From NCBI GenBank assembly GCA_003166475.1, contig PMVV01000053.1:1-55492 (forward strand): a stretch of DNA of 55,492 nucleotides, written 5' to 3'. This document shows positions 15,283 to 24,599 of this stretch, piece by piece. The translations under genes and the position numbers were made by a program. How positions within the stretch are numbered: position 1 is the first letter of the stretch; each line of letters begins with the position of its first letter. The notes beneath the pieces were generated by a model that was not told where the DNA came from, did not search any database, and worked only from the letters and a program-made list of their open reading frames with translations. This stretch comes from Bryobacterales bacterium (lineage in GTDB: Bacteria; Acidobacteriota; Terriglobia; Bryobacterales; Bryobacteraceae).

Positions 15283-18200
15283 TCAGTAGATCACTTTCAA
15301 CGAGAACTGGATCTGCCTGGAATTGCCCGCCGTGCGGCTGATTTCGCCGAAGCCCGGCCCCAGCACGATATTCGAGGGGAGGCCGAAGTTCACGATGTTG
15401 AAGACGTTGAAGAACTCGGCGCGGAATTGCAGGGATGCGCGCGGGGCTCCGGCCCGCTCCGCCAGCGGTGTGTCTTTGATCAAGGCGAGGTCGAAGTCGT
15501 GAAAGGCTGGGCCGCGGAACGTGTTGCGGCCGAGCGTACCGAAGACGCCTTGATTCGGGCCCGTCCCGCCCGCCACGCCGATCGGGATCGAAAAGAAGGA
15601 GGCGTTACTGGCGCCGAGTCCGAAGTAATCCTCGCGCACCTTGCGGCTGGTGGAGAGAACCGGCGTGCCGATCTGATCGGGCCGGTCGGTGCCTTGCGAG
15701 CCTGCGCCCGTCTGTTGGATCCCCGAATAGATGGTGAATGGAGAGCCAGTTTGCAGCGTTCCGATACCGAGCAGTTGCCACCCGGCGGTGAGCGTCTTGC
15801 CCAAGGGGCGCAGGAAAGGCGCGCGATCGGCATGCAGGTCCTGGAAAAGGCTGAAGGCCAGAGCGTGCTTGACGTCGAAGCTGGATGGCCCCTTGTCCAG
15901 TCGGGCGTTGAACGGGTCTTCCGGCGCGGTTTGCGCTACCGCGCCGGACTGGCCGGCGATGAATCCGCCAACGACCGCGCTCGCATCGTCAATCGATTTC
16001 GAAAACGTGTAGCTGGCCTGAAAGCCGAGTCCCGAGGCGGTGAGGTTCTGTTGCGCGGATACCTGCAACGCGTGATAGGAGGAATGCGAACGGTTGGTCA
16101 TCACGGTGACCGGTCCGTAGCCGCCCGTTACACGGCCGGAGGAATCGAACTGGGTGTATGGCGCGAACCCCGGATCCGCCCCGGCAAACCCGTTTGGGAA
16201 ATCCATGGCGGGCAGCTTGATGCCGGCTGTGCCCACATATCCCGCTGTGAGGTTGGCGCCGCCTAGCTTCTGTTCGACGCCCGCGGTCCAGGTCGCGATG
16301 TAGCCATTTTGGAAGCCGGGCGAGATGCCGGCGACGGTCAGCGGCGTGATCTGATGGCCGGGCGAGAGGGCCGCCAGGTCCTGCTCGTAGCGGAGCACGT
16401 CCATTAGGGTATTCCCCGGCACTTGTTTGGAATCGCCGGTGGCGAACACCGGCGCTCCGCCGATGGTGTAAACGGTAGGCAACTGCTGCGGTGCGATACT
16501 CGTGCCGAACGGGATGGGTTCTCCGGGCGCGGCAGTCGATCGCGGATAGACGACGAACGGCGTACTGCCCGTCAGCGAATTGTCCTGCCACAGGTTGATC
16601 AGCAAGGTGGTGATGGCTCCGCCGACGTGCACGGTGGTATTGGCGGCCGCGCGCCAGTCGAGCGACAGGCGCGGCCCCCAGCCGTTGGGATCGAGTTTGT
16701 ACGCCGGGTCCGGGTTGATCAGCAATTCCGATCCCGGCGTGCCGCCCGTGCCCAGGCCGAGCACCGGCGCCGAGGTGCGCTTGTCCTCCTCGCGGATGCG
16801 CGACTCGATCTCGTAGCGCAGACCATAGTTGAGCGTTAGGCGATCCGATACTTTCCAAGTGTCCTGAAAATAGAAGTTGTACGCGTCGCGATGGATGGCT
16901 GAATCGCCGATGCTCGCGCCTTGCGAAAACATGGGCGGCGCGACCGCTTGCGAGTAAGTAAATGCGCTGGCGCTGAGCAGTCCGGTGAGCGCGTCGGGCA
17001 GCGGATTGCCGATGGCGATGTCGTGCAAGCCGCTGGCCGAACGGATGGGGACCGTAGCATAGGCGGTTCCGCCGCCGAACTGGTAAGCGCCATTGGGACT
17101 GATTCCGAATACGGTGGTGTCGCGGTTCCCGCGCACCTCTCCACCGGCCTTGAGGGTGTGCTTTCCGCGTATCCACTGGAAGCTCTGGCGAACCTGAAAC
17201 AGGTTGCCGTAGGACCCCATCACCGAGCCGGCGGCCGCGTTGAAAGCCTCATAGGCGCCGTCGCCGAAACTCAGCGCCGGGTCGGTGCGATCAAACGTGG
17301 GAAACGAAGGCGTGGTGCGGGTGAAGCTGACACCGGACTCCATCGTAAAGGTAGGCGACGGCGTGCGCGTGTAGGCGATGGCGGCGTTGCGCTGGCGGTC
17401 GAGAAAGCCTACCGCGAACTCGGGATCGAGCGCCGTCTGGCTGGGGTTGGTGGTGGGGCCGGTAACGTTGGCCATGGTGAAGCGGCCGAACAATCGAGAT
17501 TGATCCGAGATGTGATGATCGATGCGCAGGGAGAACTGATCCGAAACCGTGGTGACCTTCGATGAAGTGGCGAATGTGCGCGCGCCATAGGGGCCAGCGG
17601 GGTCGTTCGGCAGCGGATAGCGCGCCAGGAGCTTGGCGATGTGCGGGTCCACCGGGACGATCAAGGTGTCGCCCGGAAAGGCCGTCGTGTCCAGGCCGGA
17701 GCGCTCGGCGGCGCTTGGAACAGGGATCACTTCGGTGTCGCTCAGCACCTGGCGGAACCCCTGGTATTCGGCGAAATAGAAGGTGCGATTGCGGCCGTTG
17801 TACAAGCCGGGAATCACGACGGGGCCGCCGTTGGTCAGGCCGAATTCGTTGCGGATGAACGGCGGGATGCGCCGCGGCTGGGCAAAGGAGCGCTCATCGA
17901 AGAAGTTGCGCGCATCGAGGGCGGCATTGCGGAGAAACTCAAACACCGAACCGTGGACATCGTTGGTTCCGGACCGTGTGACGATGTCGGTGAAGCCGGC
18001 CGCGCCGCGCCCGATTTCGGCGGGCATCCAGCCGGAACTCGAACGGATCTCCTCCACCGCATCGACATTGAAGTTGGTGAATGTGGCGCCGCCCATTTCG
18101 GGGTCGCTCGAATCTGCGCCATCCATGGCAAACACGGCGGCCGTGCCTCGCTGTCCATTGACTGCGAATTGCTGGGTGAAGTTGGCGGCGCCGTTGGTGT

Positions 18201-18666
18201 CGGTCATGGTGCCGGCGGCGAGCAGCAGCAGTTGGCTGAAATCGCGCTTGTTCAGCGGCAACTCGGAAACGGCTTTGGCGGACAGCTTTTCGCCGCCGGT
18301 GCCCGCGGGCGCCTGGGCTTCGTCCACGAGCGAGAGCGCGTGACCCGCGGACAACTCGAGGACTGCGGCGGAATCGCGCGGCAGTTGGACCGGCTGCGGG
18401 CAAGTGGCTGTGACGCCTTGGTATGCGACGGCGATGGAATACGAAGCCGGGGCCAGCGCGGCGAAGGCGAAGCTGCCATCCTGGGCGGTTGTTGCGGTCT
18501 CGTGGTGGCCGCCGGATTCCAGGCGAACGGTTGCGCCCTCTATGGGCTGGCGACGGTCGTCGCGCAGGATGCCGCTCCAGGGTTTGGCGTCGGGCTGCGC
18601 GGCGGGAATTATCGCGCCCGACAGGATGGCGATGGCGGCGGTTGCGGCCAGTTGAGAGGGAGTCAC
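15283..18666 (-). CDS. TonB-dependent receptor, Oar-like, with carboxypeptidase-regulatory domain
   Basis: 1127 residues from a GTG at 18666, starting with a signal peptide. Residues ~30-105 form a CarboxypepD-regulatory/Ig-like domain (GILRDDRRQPIEGATVRLES); ~120-230 is the plug (ELPLNKRDFSQLLLLAAG, VNGQRGTAAVFAMDGADSSDPE); the rest is a large beta-barrel with a terminal aromatic residue (QIQFSLKVIY). This architecture is the big acidobacterial family used for uptake of unknown, probably polymeric, substrates across the outer membrane. No enzyme or transporter partner adjoins it: aroA is divergent and 56 bases away, and the RelA/SpoT pair converges on it. Confidence 0.92.
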   Translation of the reverse strand: MTPSQLAATAAIAILSGAIIPAAQPDAKPWSGILRDDRRQPIEGATVRLESGGHHETATTAQDGSFAFAALAPASYSIAVAYQGVTATCPQPVQLPRDSAAVLELSAGHALSLVDEAQAPAGTGGEKLSAKAVSELPLNKRDFSQLLLLAAGTMTDTNGAANFTQQFAVNGQRGTAAVFAMDGADSSDPEMGGATFTNFNVDAVEEIRSSSGWMPAEIGRGAAGFTDIVTRSGTNDVHGSVFEFLRNAALDARNFFDERSFAQPRRIPPFIRNEFGLTNGGPVVIPGLYNGRNRTFYFAEYQGFRQVLSDTEVIPVPSAAERSGLDTTAFPGDTLIVPVDPHIAKLLARYPLPNDPAGPYGARTFATSSKVTTVSDQFSLRIDHHISDQSRLFGRFTMANVTGPTTNPSQTALDPEFAVGFLDRQRNAAIAYTRTPSPTFTMESGVSFTRTTPSFPTFDRTDPALSFGDGAYEAFNAAAGSVMGSYGNLFQVRQSFQWIRGKHTLKAGGEVRGNRDTTVFGISPNGAYQFGGGTAYATVPIRSASGLHDIAIGNPLPDALTGLLSASAFTYSQAVAPPMFSQGASIGDSAIHRDAYNFYFQDTWKVSDRLTLNYGLRYEIESRIREEDKRTSAPVLGLGTGGTPGSELLINPDPAYKLDPNGWGPRLSLDWRAAANTTVHVGGAITTLLINLWQDNSLTGSTPFVVYPRSTAAPGEPIPFGTSIAPQQLPTVYTIGGAPVFATGDSKQVPGNTLMDVLRYEQDLAALSPGHQITPLTVAGISPGFQNGYIATWTAGVEQKLGGANLTAGYVGTAGIKLPAMDFPNGFAGADPGFAPYTQFDSSGRVTGGYGPVTVMTNRSHSSYHALQVSAQQNLTASGLGFQASYTFSKSIDDASAVVGGFIAGQSGAVAQTAPEDPFNARLDKGPSSFDVKHALAFSLFQDLHADRAPFLRPLGKTLTAGWQLLGIGTLQTGSPFTIYSGIQQTGAGSQGTDRPDQIGTPVLSTSRKVREDYFGLGASNASFFSIPIGVAGGTGPNQGVFGTLGRNTFRGPAFHDFDLALIKDTPLAERAGAPRASLQFRAEFFNVFNIVNFGLPSNIVLGPGFGEISRTAGNSRQIQFSLKVIY

Positions 18667-18722
18667 AGATCAGGATAACGCGATGACGAGTGGGCAGTGC
18701 CACGCTAGAATGGGGATTCGCG

Positions 18723-20000
18723 ATGCAGCAGAAAATCTCTCCTGCCCGATCCATCTCCGGATCCATCACCCTGCCCGGCGACAAGTCCATCTCGCACCGC
18801 TATGCCATGATCGCCTCCATCGCCGAAGGAGACAGCCGGATTCGGAACTATTCCACCGGCGCCGATTGCCATTCCACCCTCGACGCCATGCGTGCGCTCG
18901 GCGTGCCAGTCGAAGAAAACGGAACCGAGGTGACCATCCGCGGGCGCGGCCTGGACGGGTTGCGCGCCCCGGCCGCGGACCTGGATGCGGGCAACTCCGG
19001 TTCCACCATCCGCATGCTATCCGGCATACTGGCGGCGCAGTCTTTCCCGACGCGCATCGGCGGCGACGAATCCCTATCGCGCCGGCCCATGGCCCGCATC
19101 ATCGAGCCGCTCTCGCGGATGGGCGCCAACATCTCCGCGCGCGAAGGCCGCTTTCCGCCGCTCGAAATCTGCGGCGGACGCCTGCGGTCCATCGATTACA
19201 CGCTTCCCGTGCCCAGCGCCCAGGTGAAAACCTGCGTGCTGTTTGCCGGACTCTACGCGGAGGGCGAGACCATCGTGCGCGAGCCGGTGCGCTCGCGCGA
19301 TCACACCGAGATCGCCCTGCGCGAGTTCGGCGCGGATCTGCGCGTCGCAGCGAAAACCATCGCGCTCACCGGCCGCCCTACGCTCACCGGGCGCGACCTG
19401 TTGGTTCCCGCGGACCTTTCCTCGGCGGCGTTCTTTGTCGTAGCGGCACTGCTGGCGCCCGGCTCCCGGCTGACCATCCGCGGAGTGGGCCTCAATCCCA
19501 CACGCTCTACGTTGCTCGATTTCCTGGCAGGCATGGGCGCGGCGATCCGCATCACCGAGGTGGAGAGCCGCAACGGCGAATTAGCCGGGGAACTGCTGGT
19601 CTCGAGCTCGCGCGTGCGCGGCGGCGTCATCGAGAAGGAAACCACCGCCGCGCTGATCGACGAGATCCCGGTGCTCGCGGTACTGGGCGCCGCCAGCGAA
19701 GAGGGTCTCACGATCCGGGATGCCGCCGAGTTGCGCATCAAGGAGACCGACCGCATCTCGACCGTCGCCGAAAACCTGCACCGCATGGGGGTGGAGGCGG
19801 AGGAATTGCCGGACGGTCTCGCGATTCCCGGCCGTCAGCGTTTCCACGCCGCCGAACTGGACTCCTTCGGCGATCACCGCATCGCCATGGCGTTCGCCAT
19901 TGCGGCGTTGTGCGCGGATGGCGAATCGCTGATCCACGGCGCGGAAGCTGCGTCGGTTTCGTTCCCGGAGTTTTTCGAGACGCTCCGCTCGCTGTACTGA
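18723..20000 (+). CDS. aroA: 3-phosphoshikimate 1-carboxyvinyltransferase (EPSP synthase)
   Basis: Sixth step of the shikimate pathway: transfer of the enolpyruvyl group of PEP to shikimate 3-phosphate. 425 residues from the ATG at 18723 (GGGGA upstream), chosen because the family starts at KISPARSISGSITLPGDKSISHR; an in-frame ATG 33 bases earlier adds an unrelated leader. Signatures: LPGDKSISHR, LDAGNSGSTIRMLSG and RIKETDRI, with catalytic aspartate/glutamate in DEIPVLAVLGA. The LDAGNSGSTIRMLSG form and the RPMARI segment resemble class II, glyphosate-tolerant enzymes; that is inference. Isolated from other aro genes. Confidence 0.96.
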   Translation: MQQKISPARSISGSITLPGDKSISHRYAMIASIAEGDSRIRNYSTGADCHSTLDAMRALGVPVEENGTEVTIRGRGLDGLRAPAADLDAGNSGSTIRMLSGILAAQSFPTRIGGDESLSRRPMARIIEPLSRMGANISAREGRFPPLEICGGRLRSIDYTLPVPSAQVKTCVLFAGLYAEGETIVREPVRSRDHTEIALREFGADLRVAAKTIALTGRPTLTGRDLLVPADLSSAAFFVVAALLAPGSRLTIRGVGLNPTRSTLLDFLAGMGAAIRITEVESRNGELAGELLVSSSRVRGGVIEKETTAALIDEIPVLAVLGAASEEGLTIRDAAELRIKETDRISTVAENLHRMGVEAEELPDGLAIPGRQRFHAAELDSFGDHRIAMAFAIAALCADGESLIHGAEAASVSFPEFFETLRSLY

Positions 20001-20021
20001 GCCGCGCGCGTAAGCAAGCGG

Positions 20022-21059
20022 TTAATTAGCGCGCAGATCCACGATCAACGCGTCCAACGCAATCGACTTCTGGATGTTGCGCCGGATCAGCCCTGCCAGA
20101 TCGTCCACCTTTTTCACCGCCCCGCGGATCCACCCGAACGACACTTTGCGCGCCACGGCTTCCAGTTCCGCCCGCAGATCCTCGTTGCGCACAGCGTTGC
20201 GCACCGTGGGGCCCGATTCCCGCAGCACCAGCACATCGCGAAGCAAGTCGTAGAGCACCTTCAGGTGCAGTTCCAACTTCTCGCTCTTGCTGCGCCCGAT
20301 GGCTTCGGAATAGGGCACCCACGCGCCGAAGGGCAGCGCGCCCGCAGCCACGCGCAGCAGCGTGAACATGGCCGCGCGGCGCTTATCGTATGCCTCCAGA
20401 TCCAGCGAGACCGCCAGGCCCGGGCTGCCGCCGCTCAGCGCCGCGCGCCGCTCCGGATGATCCATCCCGCGTGCGCGCACGAACTCGCGCGTCTCTTCGG
20501 CCGAAAGGGGCGCAAACTGAAACGGCACGGCCCGCGAGCGGATGGTCGGCAGCAGATCGTAAGCGTTCTCCGCCGTCATGATCAGGATCAGGTACGGCGA
20601 CGGCTCCTCCAGGGTCTTCAGCAGCGCGTTGGCGGCGTGCTCGCCGGCGCGGTCCACGTGGTCGATCAGAAAGACGCGCCGGCTGCCATGATTGGGGGAC
20701 AGCTTCGCCCACTCGCGCAGCAGGCGCGTCTGATCGATGGAGATCTGCCGCAGCGGCCCATCCGGCGGAAAAGTGACAAAGTCCGGATAGGAGGCGAATA
20801 GCAACGGATCCTGGTTGCGCTTGTCCGCCGGCCAGCGCTCGCGCGCCGCCACGATTTCGGTATTCTCCGCCAGGCTGAGATCGTCGCGTTCGATCTGCTC
20901 GGCATGCCCCAGCAGGTGCGCGGCCAACCGGCGCGCCAGCGTGGCCTTGCCGACGCCCTCCGGCCCGGCGAACAGCAGCGTTTGCGCCAGGCGGTCGCGC
21001 ACGATCATCTGCTCCAGCGCCGCGGTGACGTGCGGGTTGCCCCAAAAGCGCTCAAACAT
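20022..21059 (-). CDS. holB: DNA polymerase III subunit delta' (clamp-loader ATPase-fold)
   Basis: 345 residues. A AAA+ fold with a P-loop GPEGVGKATLARRL (residues ~32-45), SIDQTRLLREW, FLIDHVDRAGEHAANALLKTLEEP (sensor/box VII region) and IRSRAVPFQFAPLS (sensor 1 arginine region). The four zinc-binding cysteines of the E. coli protein are absent between the P-loop and the DEAD-like box. It overlaps tmk by 8 bases; tmk-holB is a widespread pairing. Role: opening the sliding clamp with gamma/tau and delta. Confidence 0.9.
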   Translation of the reverse strand: MFERFWGNPHVTAALEQMIVRDRLAQTLLFAGPEGVGKATLARRLAAHLLGHAEQIERDDLSLAENTEIVAARERWPADKRNQDPLLFASYPDFVTFPPDGPLRQISIDQTRLLREWAKLSPNHGSRRVFLIDHVDRAGEHAANALLKTLEEPSPYLILIMTAENAYDLLPTIRSRAVPFQFAPLSAEETREFVRARGMDHPERRAALSGGSPGLAVSLDLEAYDKRRAAMFTLLRVAAGALPFGAWVPYSEAIGRSKSEKLELHLKVLYDLLRDVLVLRESGPTVRNAVRNEDLRAELEAVARKVSFGWIRGAVKKVDDLAGLIRRNIQKSIALDALIVDLRAN

Positions 21060-21690
21060 AAGGCTCGACGGCCTTCCAGATTTCGGCGGCTATGGCATCG
21101 ATCGCGGCGCGGCCATCCACGATGCGGAACCGATGCGGCTCGCGCGCCGCCAGCGCGTGATAGGCCGCATAGACCTGGCGATGGAAGGCGAGCGATTGCT
21201 CGTCCATGCGCGTCTCGCTGTGCCGCTGGGAGGCGTTGCGCGCGTGCGCCCGCGCCAGGCTGGTCTCAGCGTCGATATCGATGAGCAGCGTCAGATCCGG
21301 AACCAGGCCGCGGCAGGCAATGCGGTCGAGCGTCATCACGGCCTCCGCGCCCAGCCCGCGCCCGCAACCCTGATAGACCAGCGTGGAATCGGTGAACCGG
21401 TCCGAGAGTACAATCTTGCCCTCTGCCAGGGCCGGCGTGATCCATTCGTCCAGGTTCTGCGCGCGGCAGGCGAAATACAGCAGCATCTCGGCGGTGGGGC
21501 CCAGCTCCTGATTGGCCGCATCCAGCAGAATGCGCCGGATCTCGATGCCGATGCGCGTGCCGCCCGGTTCGGCCGTCTCCAGAACGTCGCGCCCGCGCGC
21601 CCGCAGGCGCTCGGCGAGCAGCCGCATCTGGGTGGTCTTCCCCGAACCGTCCATGCCTTCGAATGTGAGGAACAGGCTCCGTTTCTGCAT
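21052..21690 (-). CDS. tmk: thymidylate kinase
   Basis: dTMP to dTDP with ATP. 212 residues from the ATG at 21690, which has GAGGG six bases upstream; an ATG at 21702 has none. P-loop FEGMDGSGKTTQ, DR(F/H) motif LSDRFTDSTLVYQG, and a lid region with R-rich residues (LARAHARNASQRHSETRMDEQ). Length is standard. The gene is followed with overlap by holB and preceded, 27 bases away, by the FAH-family gene, all on the minus strand, forming a likely operon. Confidence 0.95.
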   Translation of the reverse strand: MQKRSLFLTFEGMDGSGKTTQMRLLAERLRARGRDVLETAEPGGTRIGIEIRRILLDAANQELGPTAEMLLYFACRAQNLDEWITPALAEGKIVLSDRFTDSTLVYQGCGRGLGAEAVMTLDRIACRGLVPDLTLLIDIDAETSLARAHARNASQRHSETRMDEQSLAFHRQVYAAYHALAAREPHRFRIVDGRAAIDAIAAEIWKAVEPYV

Positions 21691-21717
21691 CGGAACCCTC
21701 ATTGTAGCGAAGCCGGG

Positions 21718-22446
21718 TCACGCCACCGGGTTGCGCAATACGCCAATGCCCTCGATCTCCACTTCCACAACATCGCCCGGCCGCATGGCGCGCGTGCTGC
21801 CGGGCGTGCCGGTGTAGATGACATCGCCGGGAACCAGCGTCACCCATCGGCTTACCCAGCTCACGATGGCCGGACCATCGAAAGTCAAATCCGCCGTGGA
21901 TTGCCTTTGCACAACCTCGCCGTTCAGCCGCGTTTCGAGCATCAGGTTGCCGTAGTCCAGGCCCGTCGCGATCGCCGGACCCAGCGGCGCAAACGTGTCC
22001 GCCCCTTTGGCGCGCCACCACTGCAAATCTTTGCGCGGCCCATTCTGCCAGTCGCGGTCGCTGACGTCGTTACCGCAGGTGACGCCGAAGATGGTCCCCC
22101 GCTGGCCGATCACGATGACCAGTTCGCCCTCAAAGTGCACGTTGGCGGCGTCCTGCGGGATGACGATCGGGTCATCGGGGTTCTGCAGGGCACTGACGGG
22201 CTTGTAGAACATCTCGGGACGGTCCGGCGCCTGCCGGTCTCCCAGGTGGCTCTTGTAATTGCGGCCCACCGCCAGAATCTTGGAGGGTTCGCACGGGTAC
22301 AGCAGCTTCACTGCGGCGATCGGATGCGTGGCGCCAGTGGCCTCATGCGCGCCAAACAGATCCCCGCGAATCTCGCGGACGGTCGCGCCGTCGAGAATGC
22401 CGTAGGCGACGGCGGAGTCCTTGCGATACCGAACGTATTGGGTCAT
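21718..22446 (-). CDS. fumarylacetoacetate-hydrolase-family enzyme
   Basis: 242 residues, no signal peptide. The FAH fold spans ~50-240: ILAVGRNYKSHLGD, the catalytic/metal segment VHFEGELVIVIGQRG (E-x-E metal ligands), YGVTCGNDVSDRDWQ-like GVTCGNDVSDRDWQ, and GDVIYTGTPGSTR. Family members are divalent-metal-dependent hydrolases or decarboxylases of 2-oxo acids, such as oxaloacetate decarboxylase/acylpyruvase. The substrate cannot be fixed from sequence. Three bases separate it from the upstream membrane protein, so they are probably co-transcribed. Confidence 0.88.
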   Translation of the reverse strand: MTQYVRYRKDSAVAYGILDGATVREIRGDLFGAHEATGATHPIAAVKLLYPCEPSKILAVGRNYKSHLGDRQAPDRPEMFYKPVSALQNPDDPIVIPQDAANVHFEGELVIVIGQRGTIFGVTCGNDVSDRDWQNGPRKDLQWWRAKGADTFAPLGPAIATGLDYGNLMLETRLNGEVVQRQSTADLTFDGPAIVSWVSRWVTLVPGDVIYTGTPGSTRAMRPGDVVEVEIEGIGVLRNPVA

Positions 22447-22449
22447 AGC

Positions 22450-23505
22450 TTATGTCCCCTGGCCGTCGTTGGAAGCTCCCGAATCCACGTTCGGCCCGGC
22501 CTTCGGTCCGTCGATTTTCCCGGTCCGGGCATCGGTCACGTTAGACCTGAACATGGTGACAAACACCTCATTGAGTTTCTGAAAGGCCGTATCTGAAAAC
22601 ATTCCGGCGAGAGCCGCGATGGCGCAAACGCCGAACATGTTCACCGTTTTCAGATCGGTCGAGGTGCCGCTAAAAAACCCGCCGCGCACCACCACATAAA
22701 AGACAAATGCGATCCCGGCTCCCTCGATAGGCTGAATCAGGTAAAACGTGAACCAGCTTTCCGAGAGCTTCTCGTTGCCCAGGTAATCGGCGAACGATTT
22801 CAGCGCAAAGACGCTCGATCCCAGGGCTCCCGTGAGCAAAACCATCACCAGAAAACGAAGTTCGTCTGTGAACTGCCAATGCCAGCCGAAGAACCACCAC
22901 ACCGGCTCAGGAGAAGGGGCGACGCGCAGAAGCCCAGCCGAAGTTGCAGCGCTCTTGGTCACCACCACGGTGAGGCTTCCAGGAGCCGCCAGATCCGCGG
23001 CGGCGATGCCGACTACGAGTTGGCTCGCGTCAATGAACGTAAACTGGCGGTCGGAGCCGTTGAAGGCCAGTTTGTCGTCGCTCTCGAAGCCGCACCCCAG
23101 CACGCGAATGTTCAGCAGAGTTGCTCCCACCGCCAGACGATCCGGGTCGAAATCTTTCACCGCCAGCGCGCTGCTCGGAGCGCAGGTGGGTAGCTGTTTT
23201 GGCGGTTGGGCGGCCTGCGGCGGGGCCGACGCCCAGACGCCATACACCGCGTAGAGAAGCAGCGCGGTACAGAGATAGAGGTACAGCAGCGCCAAGGCCG
23301 CCTTCCAGAACTGCATGCGGCCCGCGGTCGACAACCTGGGGGCCGTCTTCCAGACGATCCAGATCGCCAGAATCGCGGCGCCCGCCCCTAACAGCCACAC
23401 AATCCACATATGCGCCTCCCGCGTAAGGTTGAACACTCCCCGCGCAATCACCGCCAGCGCGGCAAAGACACCCAGGTACTGTTTCCAAGCCGACCGAAGA
23501 TGCAA
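22450..23505 (-). CDS. membrane protein with a central TIG/Ig-like domain, unknown function
   Basis: 351 residues. Three N-terminal membrane segments (~8-26, 33-50, 65-90) are followed by an extracytoplasmic beta-rich domain (~100-195) resembling an IPT/TIG fold (GATLLNIRVLGCGFESDDKLAFNG...). Then come further membrane segments (~212-235, 255-280, 288-305) and a hydrophilic C-tail. No catalytic motif was recognised. It may be an accessory or sensor protein. Start at the ATG 23505 is the first in frame before a hydrophobic helix. It leads the minus-strand run FAH-tmk-holB, but a functional link is not evident. Confidence 0.75.
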   Translation of the reverse strand: MHLRSAWKQYLGVFAALAVIARGVFNLTREAHMWIVWLLGAGAAILAIWIVWKTAPRLSTAGRMQFWKAALALLYLYLCTALLLYAVYGVWASAPPQAAQPPKQLPTCAPSSALAVKDFDPDRLAVGATLLNIRVLGCGFESDDKLAFNGSDRQFTFIDASQLVVGIAAADLAAPGSLTVVVTKSAATSAGLLRVAPSPEPVWWFFGWHWQFTDELRFLVMVLLTGALGSSVFALKSFADYLGNEKLSESWFTFYLIQPIEGAGIAFVFYVVVRGGFFSGTSTDLKTVNMFGVCAIAALAGMFSDTAFQKLNEVFVTMFRSNVTDARTGKIDGPKAGPNVDSGASNDGQGT

Positions 23506-23544
23506 TCGGAACTATATCACAACCGGGATGGAGGACTTCCGCCG

Positions 23545-24111
23545 TCATTTCAAGCCCAGTTTCTTGCCCGCCGCCAGCAGATCGACAGCCTCCCGCAGGC
23601 GTCTCGCCTTGGTTCCCGGTTGCTTCGCGGAATCGATCCACGCGATGTACATGCGCCGATATGACGGCGCAAGACTCTCGAAATAGCTCCGGGCTGCGGG
23701 CCGGCTGGCGAGCGCCTGTTGGATGTACTGCGGGACCTTGGACAAAGATGGCCTTGGCGCATCACCGCTGCGGTCGGTTGGCGCACGCTTCAACCCAGCC
23801 GGTGTCAAGCGTCCGCCTGCCTGAAGCTGCGCAAACCGCTTGCGGTTGACGGTAGACCATCTGCCGTCGGGTTTCCGCGGCGTGAACTTCCGGGCATACC
23901 GGTCGTCATCGAGGCGCTTGACCAAGCTATCGATCCAGCCGAAACACAGGGCCTCATTGACGGCATCGTCGTAGGCGATGGATGGACGCCCTGTGTGGCG
24001 CTTATAGAACACCAGCCACACCTCCGATTCCGAGTCGTGGTGCCTGGCGAGCCACTCCCGCCATTGTTCGCAGTTCCGCGCGTCGAAGGTCTTCAGGGTT
24101 TTAGCAGGCAT
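23545..24111 (-). CDS. YdeI/OmpD-associated-family protein
   Basis: 188 residues from the ATG at 24111. The family start is near TLKTFDARNCEQWREWLARHHDSESEVWLVFYKR, so the longer upstream frame was not used. Conserved features: YDDAVNEALCFGWIDSLVKRLDDDRYARKFTPRKP (the DUF1905/YdeI core) and a C-terminal PxY..AL...YRRMYIAWIDSAKQPGTKARRL helix region with basic residues. Family members are cytoplasmic and of unclear function, some linked to bacteriocin or antimicrobial-peptide resistance. It stands 39 bases upstream of the TIG-domain membrane protein. Confidence 0.88.
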   Translation of the reverse strand: MPAKTLKTFDARNCEQWREWLARHHDSESEVWLVFYKRHTGRPSIAYDDAVNEALCFGWIDSLVKRLDDDRYARKFTPRKPDGRWSTVNRKRFAQLQAGGRLTPAGLKRAPTDRSGDAPRPSLSKVPQYIQQALASRPAARSYFESLAPSYRRMYIAWIDSAKQPGTKARRLREAVDLLAAGKKLGLK

Positions 24112-24244
24112 TGTTTGCCCAGGTCGCCGGGGACGGGGCTCCCAGGAGCGGCCGGTTCTGGTTGAGGGTCGCGTGCGACAGTCCATGCCGCAAGAGGATA
24201 TGGGCGAGTACGAGGAGGCCGGCAACACCCCGCTTCCAGCTCAT
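24101..24244 (-). CDS. possible 47-residue exported peptide
   Basis: A short minus-strand frame from an ATG at 24244 starts MSWKRGVAGLLVLAHILL, a plausible signal sequence, and ends in ANNAC with the stop overlapping the first codons of the YdeI-like gene. No homology was recognised. It could be a leader or noise; only the hydrophobic N-terminus and the overlap support it. Confidence 0.2.
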   Translation of the reverse strand: MSWKRGVAGLLVLAHILLRHGLSHATLNQNRPLLGAPSPATWANNAC

Positions 24245-24376
24245 GAGAGAAGTTTAAGTCATTGCACCGCGACCAGTGGCCCGAGGGTTCTCTCGCGTGA
24301 AAAGGCGAGCCAGAACCGCGCCCGCAGATCCCGCCCAGCTCTCCCCTGACGCCGTGATGTTCCTAAATCCACTTGG

Positions 24377-24422
24377 CGGGCTTGCCGTTCTAACTCGGAG
24401 AACTGGCTAGCAAGCCCGTTTT
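24377..24422 (+). terminator. hairpin with short T-run, possible terminator
   Basis: CGGGCTTGC (24377-24385) pairs perfectly with GCAAGCCCG (24410-24418), with an inner stem GTTCT (24387-24391) / AGAAC (24399-24403). TTTT follows on the plus strand. No gene ends nearby on that strand, so it may belong to a structured RNA. Confidence 0.35.
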
Positions 24423-24570
24423 GGGATGAACGCAGCCGGGGATGCGCTCGAGTGGCGACCTTGTTTTGACGCCTCGGAATGCGAATCCAACATCGTGTGG
24501 AAAGTCGCGCAGCCACATCCGGCGCGGCCCGCCGCTCTGGGGATTTGGGATGGCGATCTCCTAATAGTTG

Positions 24571-24599
24571 TTGACAGAGTGAATACGGCGTTTCATAAT
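24571..24599 (+). promoter_or_regulatory. strong sigma-70-like promoter without an assigned gene
   Basis: Consensus -35 TTGACA (24571-24576), a 17-base spacer and -10 CATAAT (24594-24599). Downstream there is a small palindrome TGGAAG-c-CTTCCA (24622-24634) and a 68-codon frame at 24661-24867 that contains four cysteines. The amidohydrolase starts 430 bases further on and may instead be the target. Confidence 0.45.

Noticed and set aside
15214-16266. 350-codon plus-strand frame overlapping the end of the TonB receptor
   Set aside because: Runs out of the end of the RelA/SpoT gene into the antisense of the receptor and has no domain or signal.
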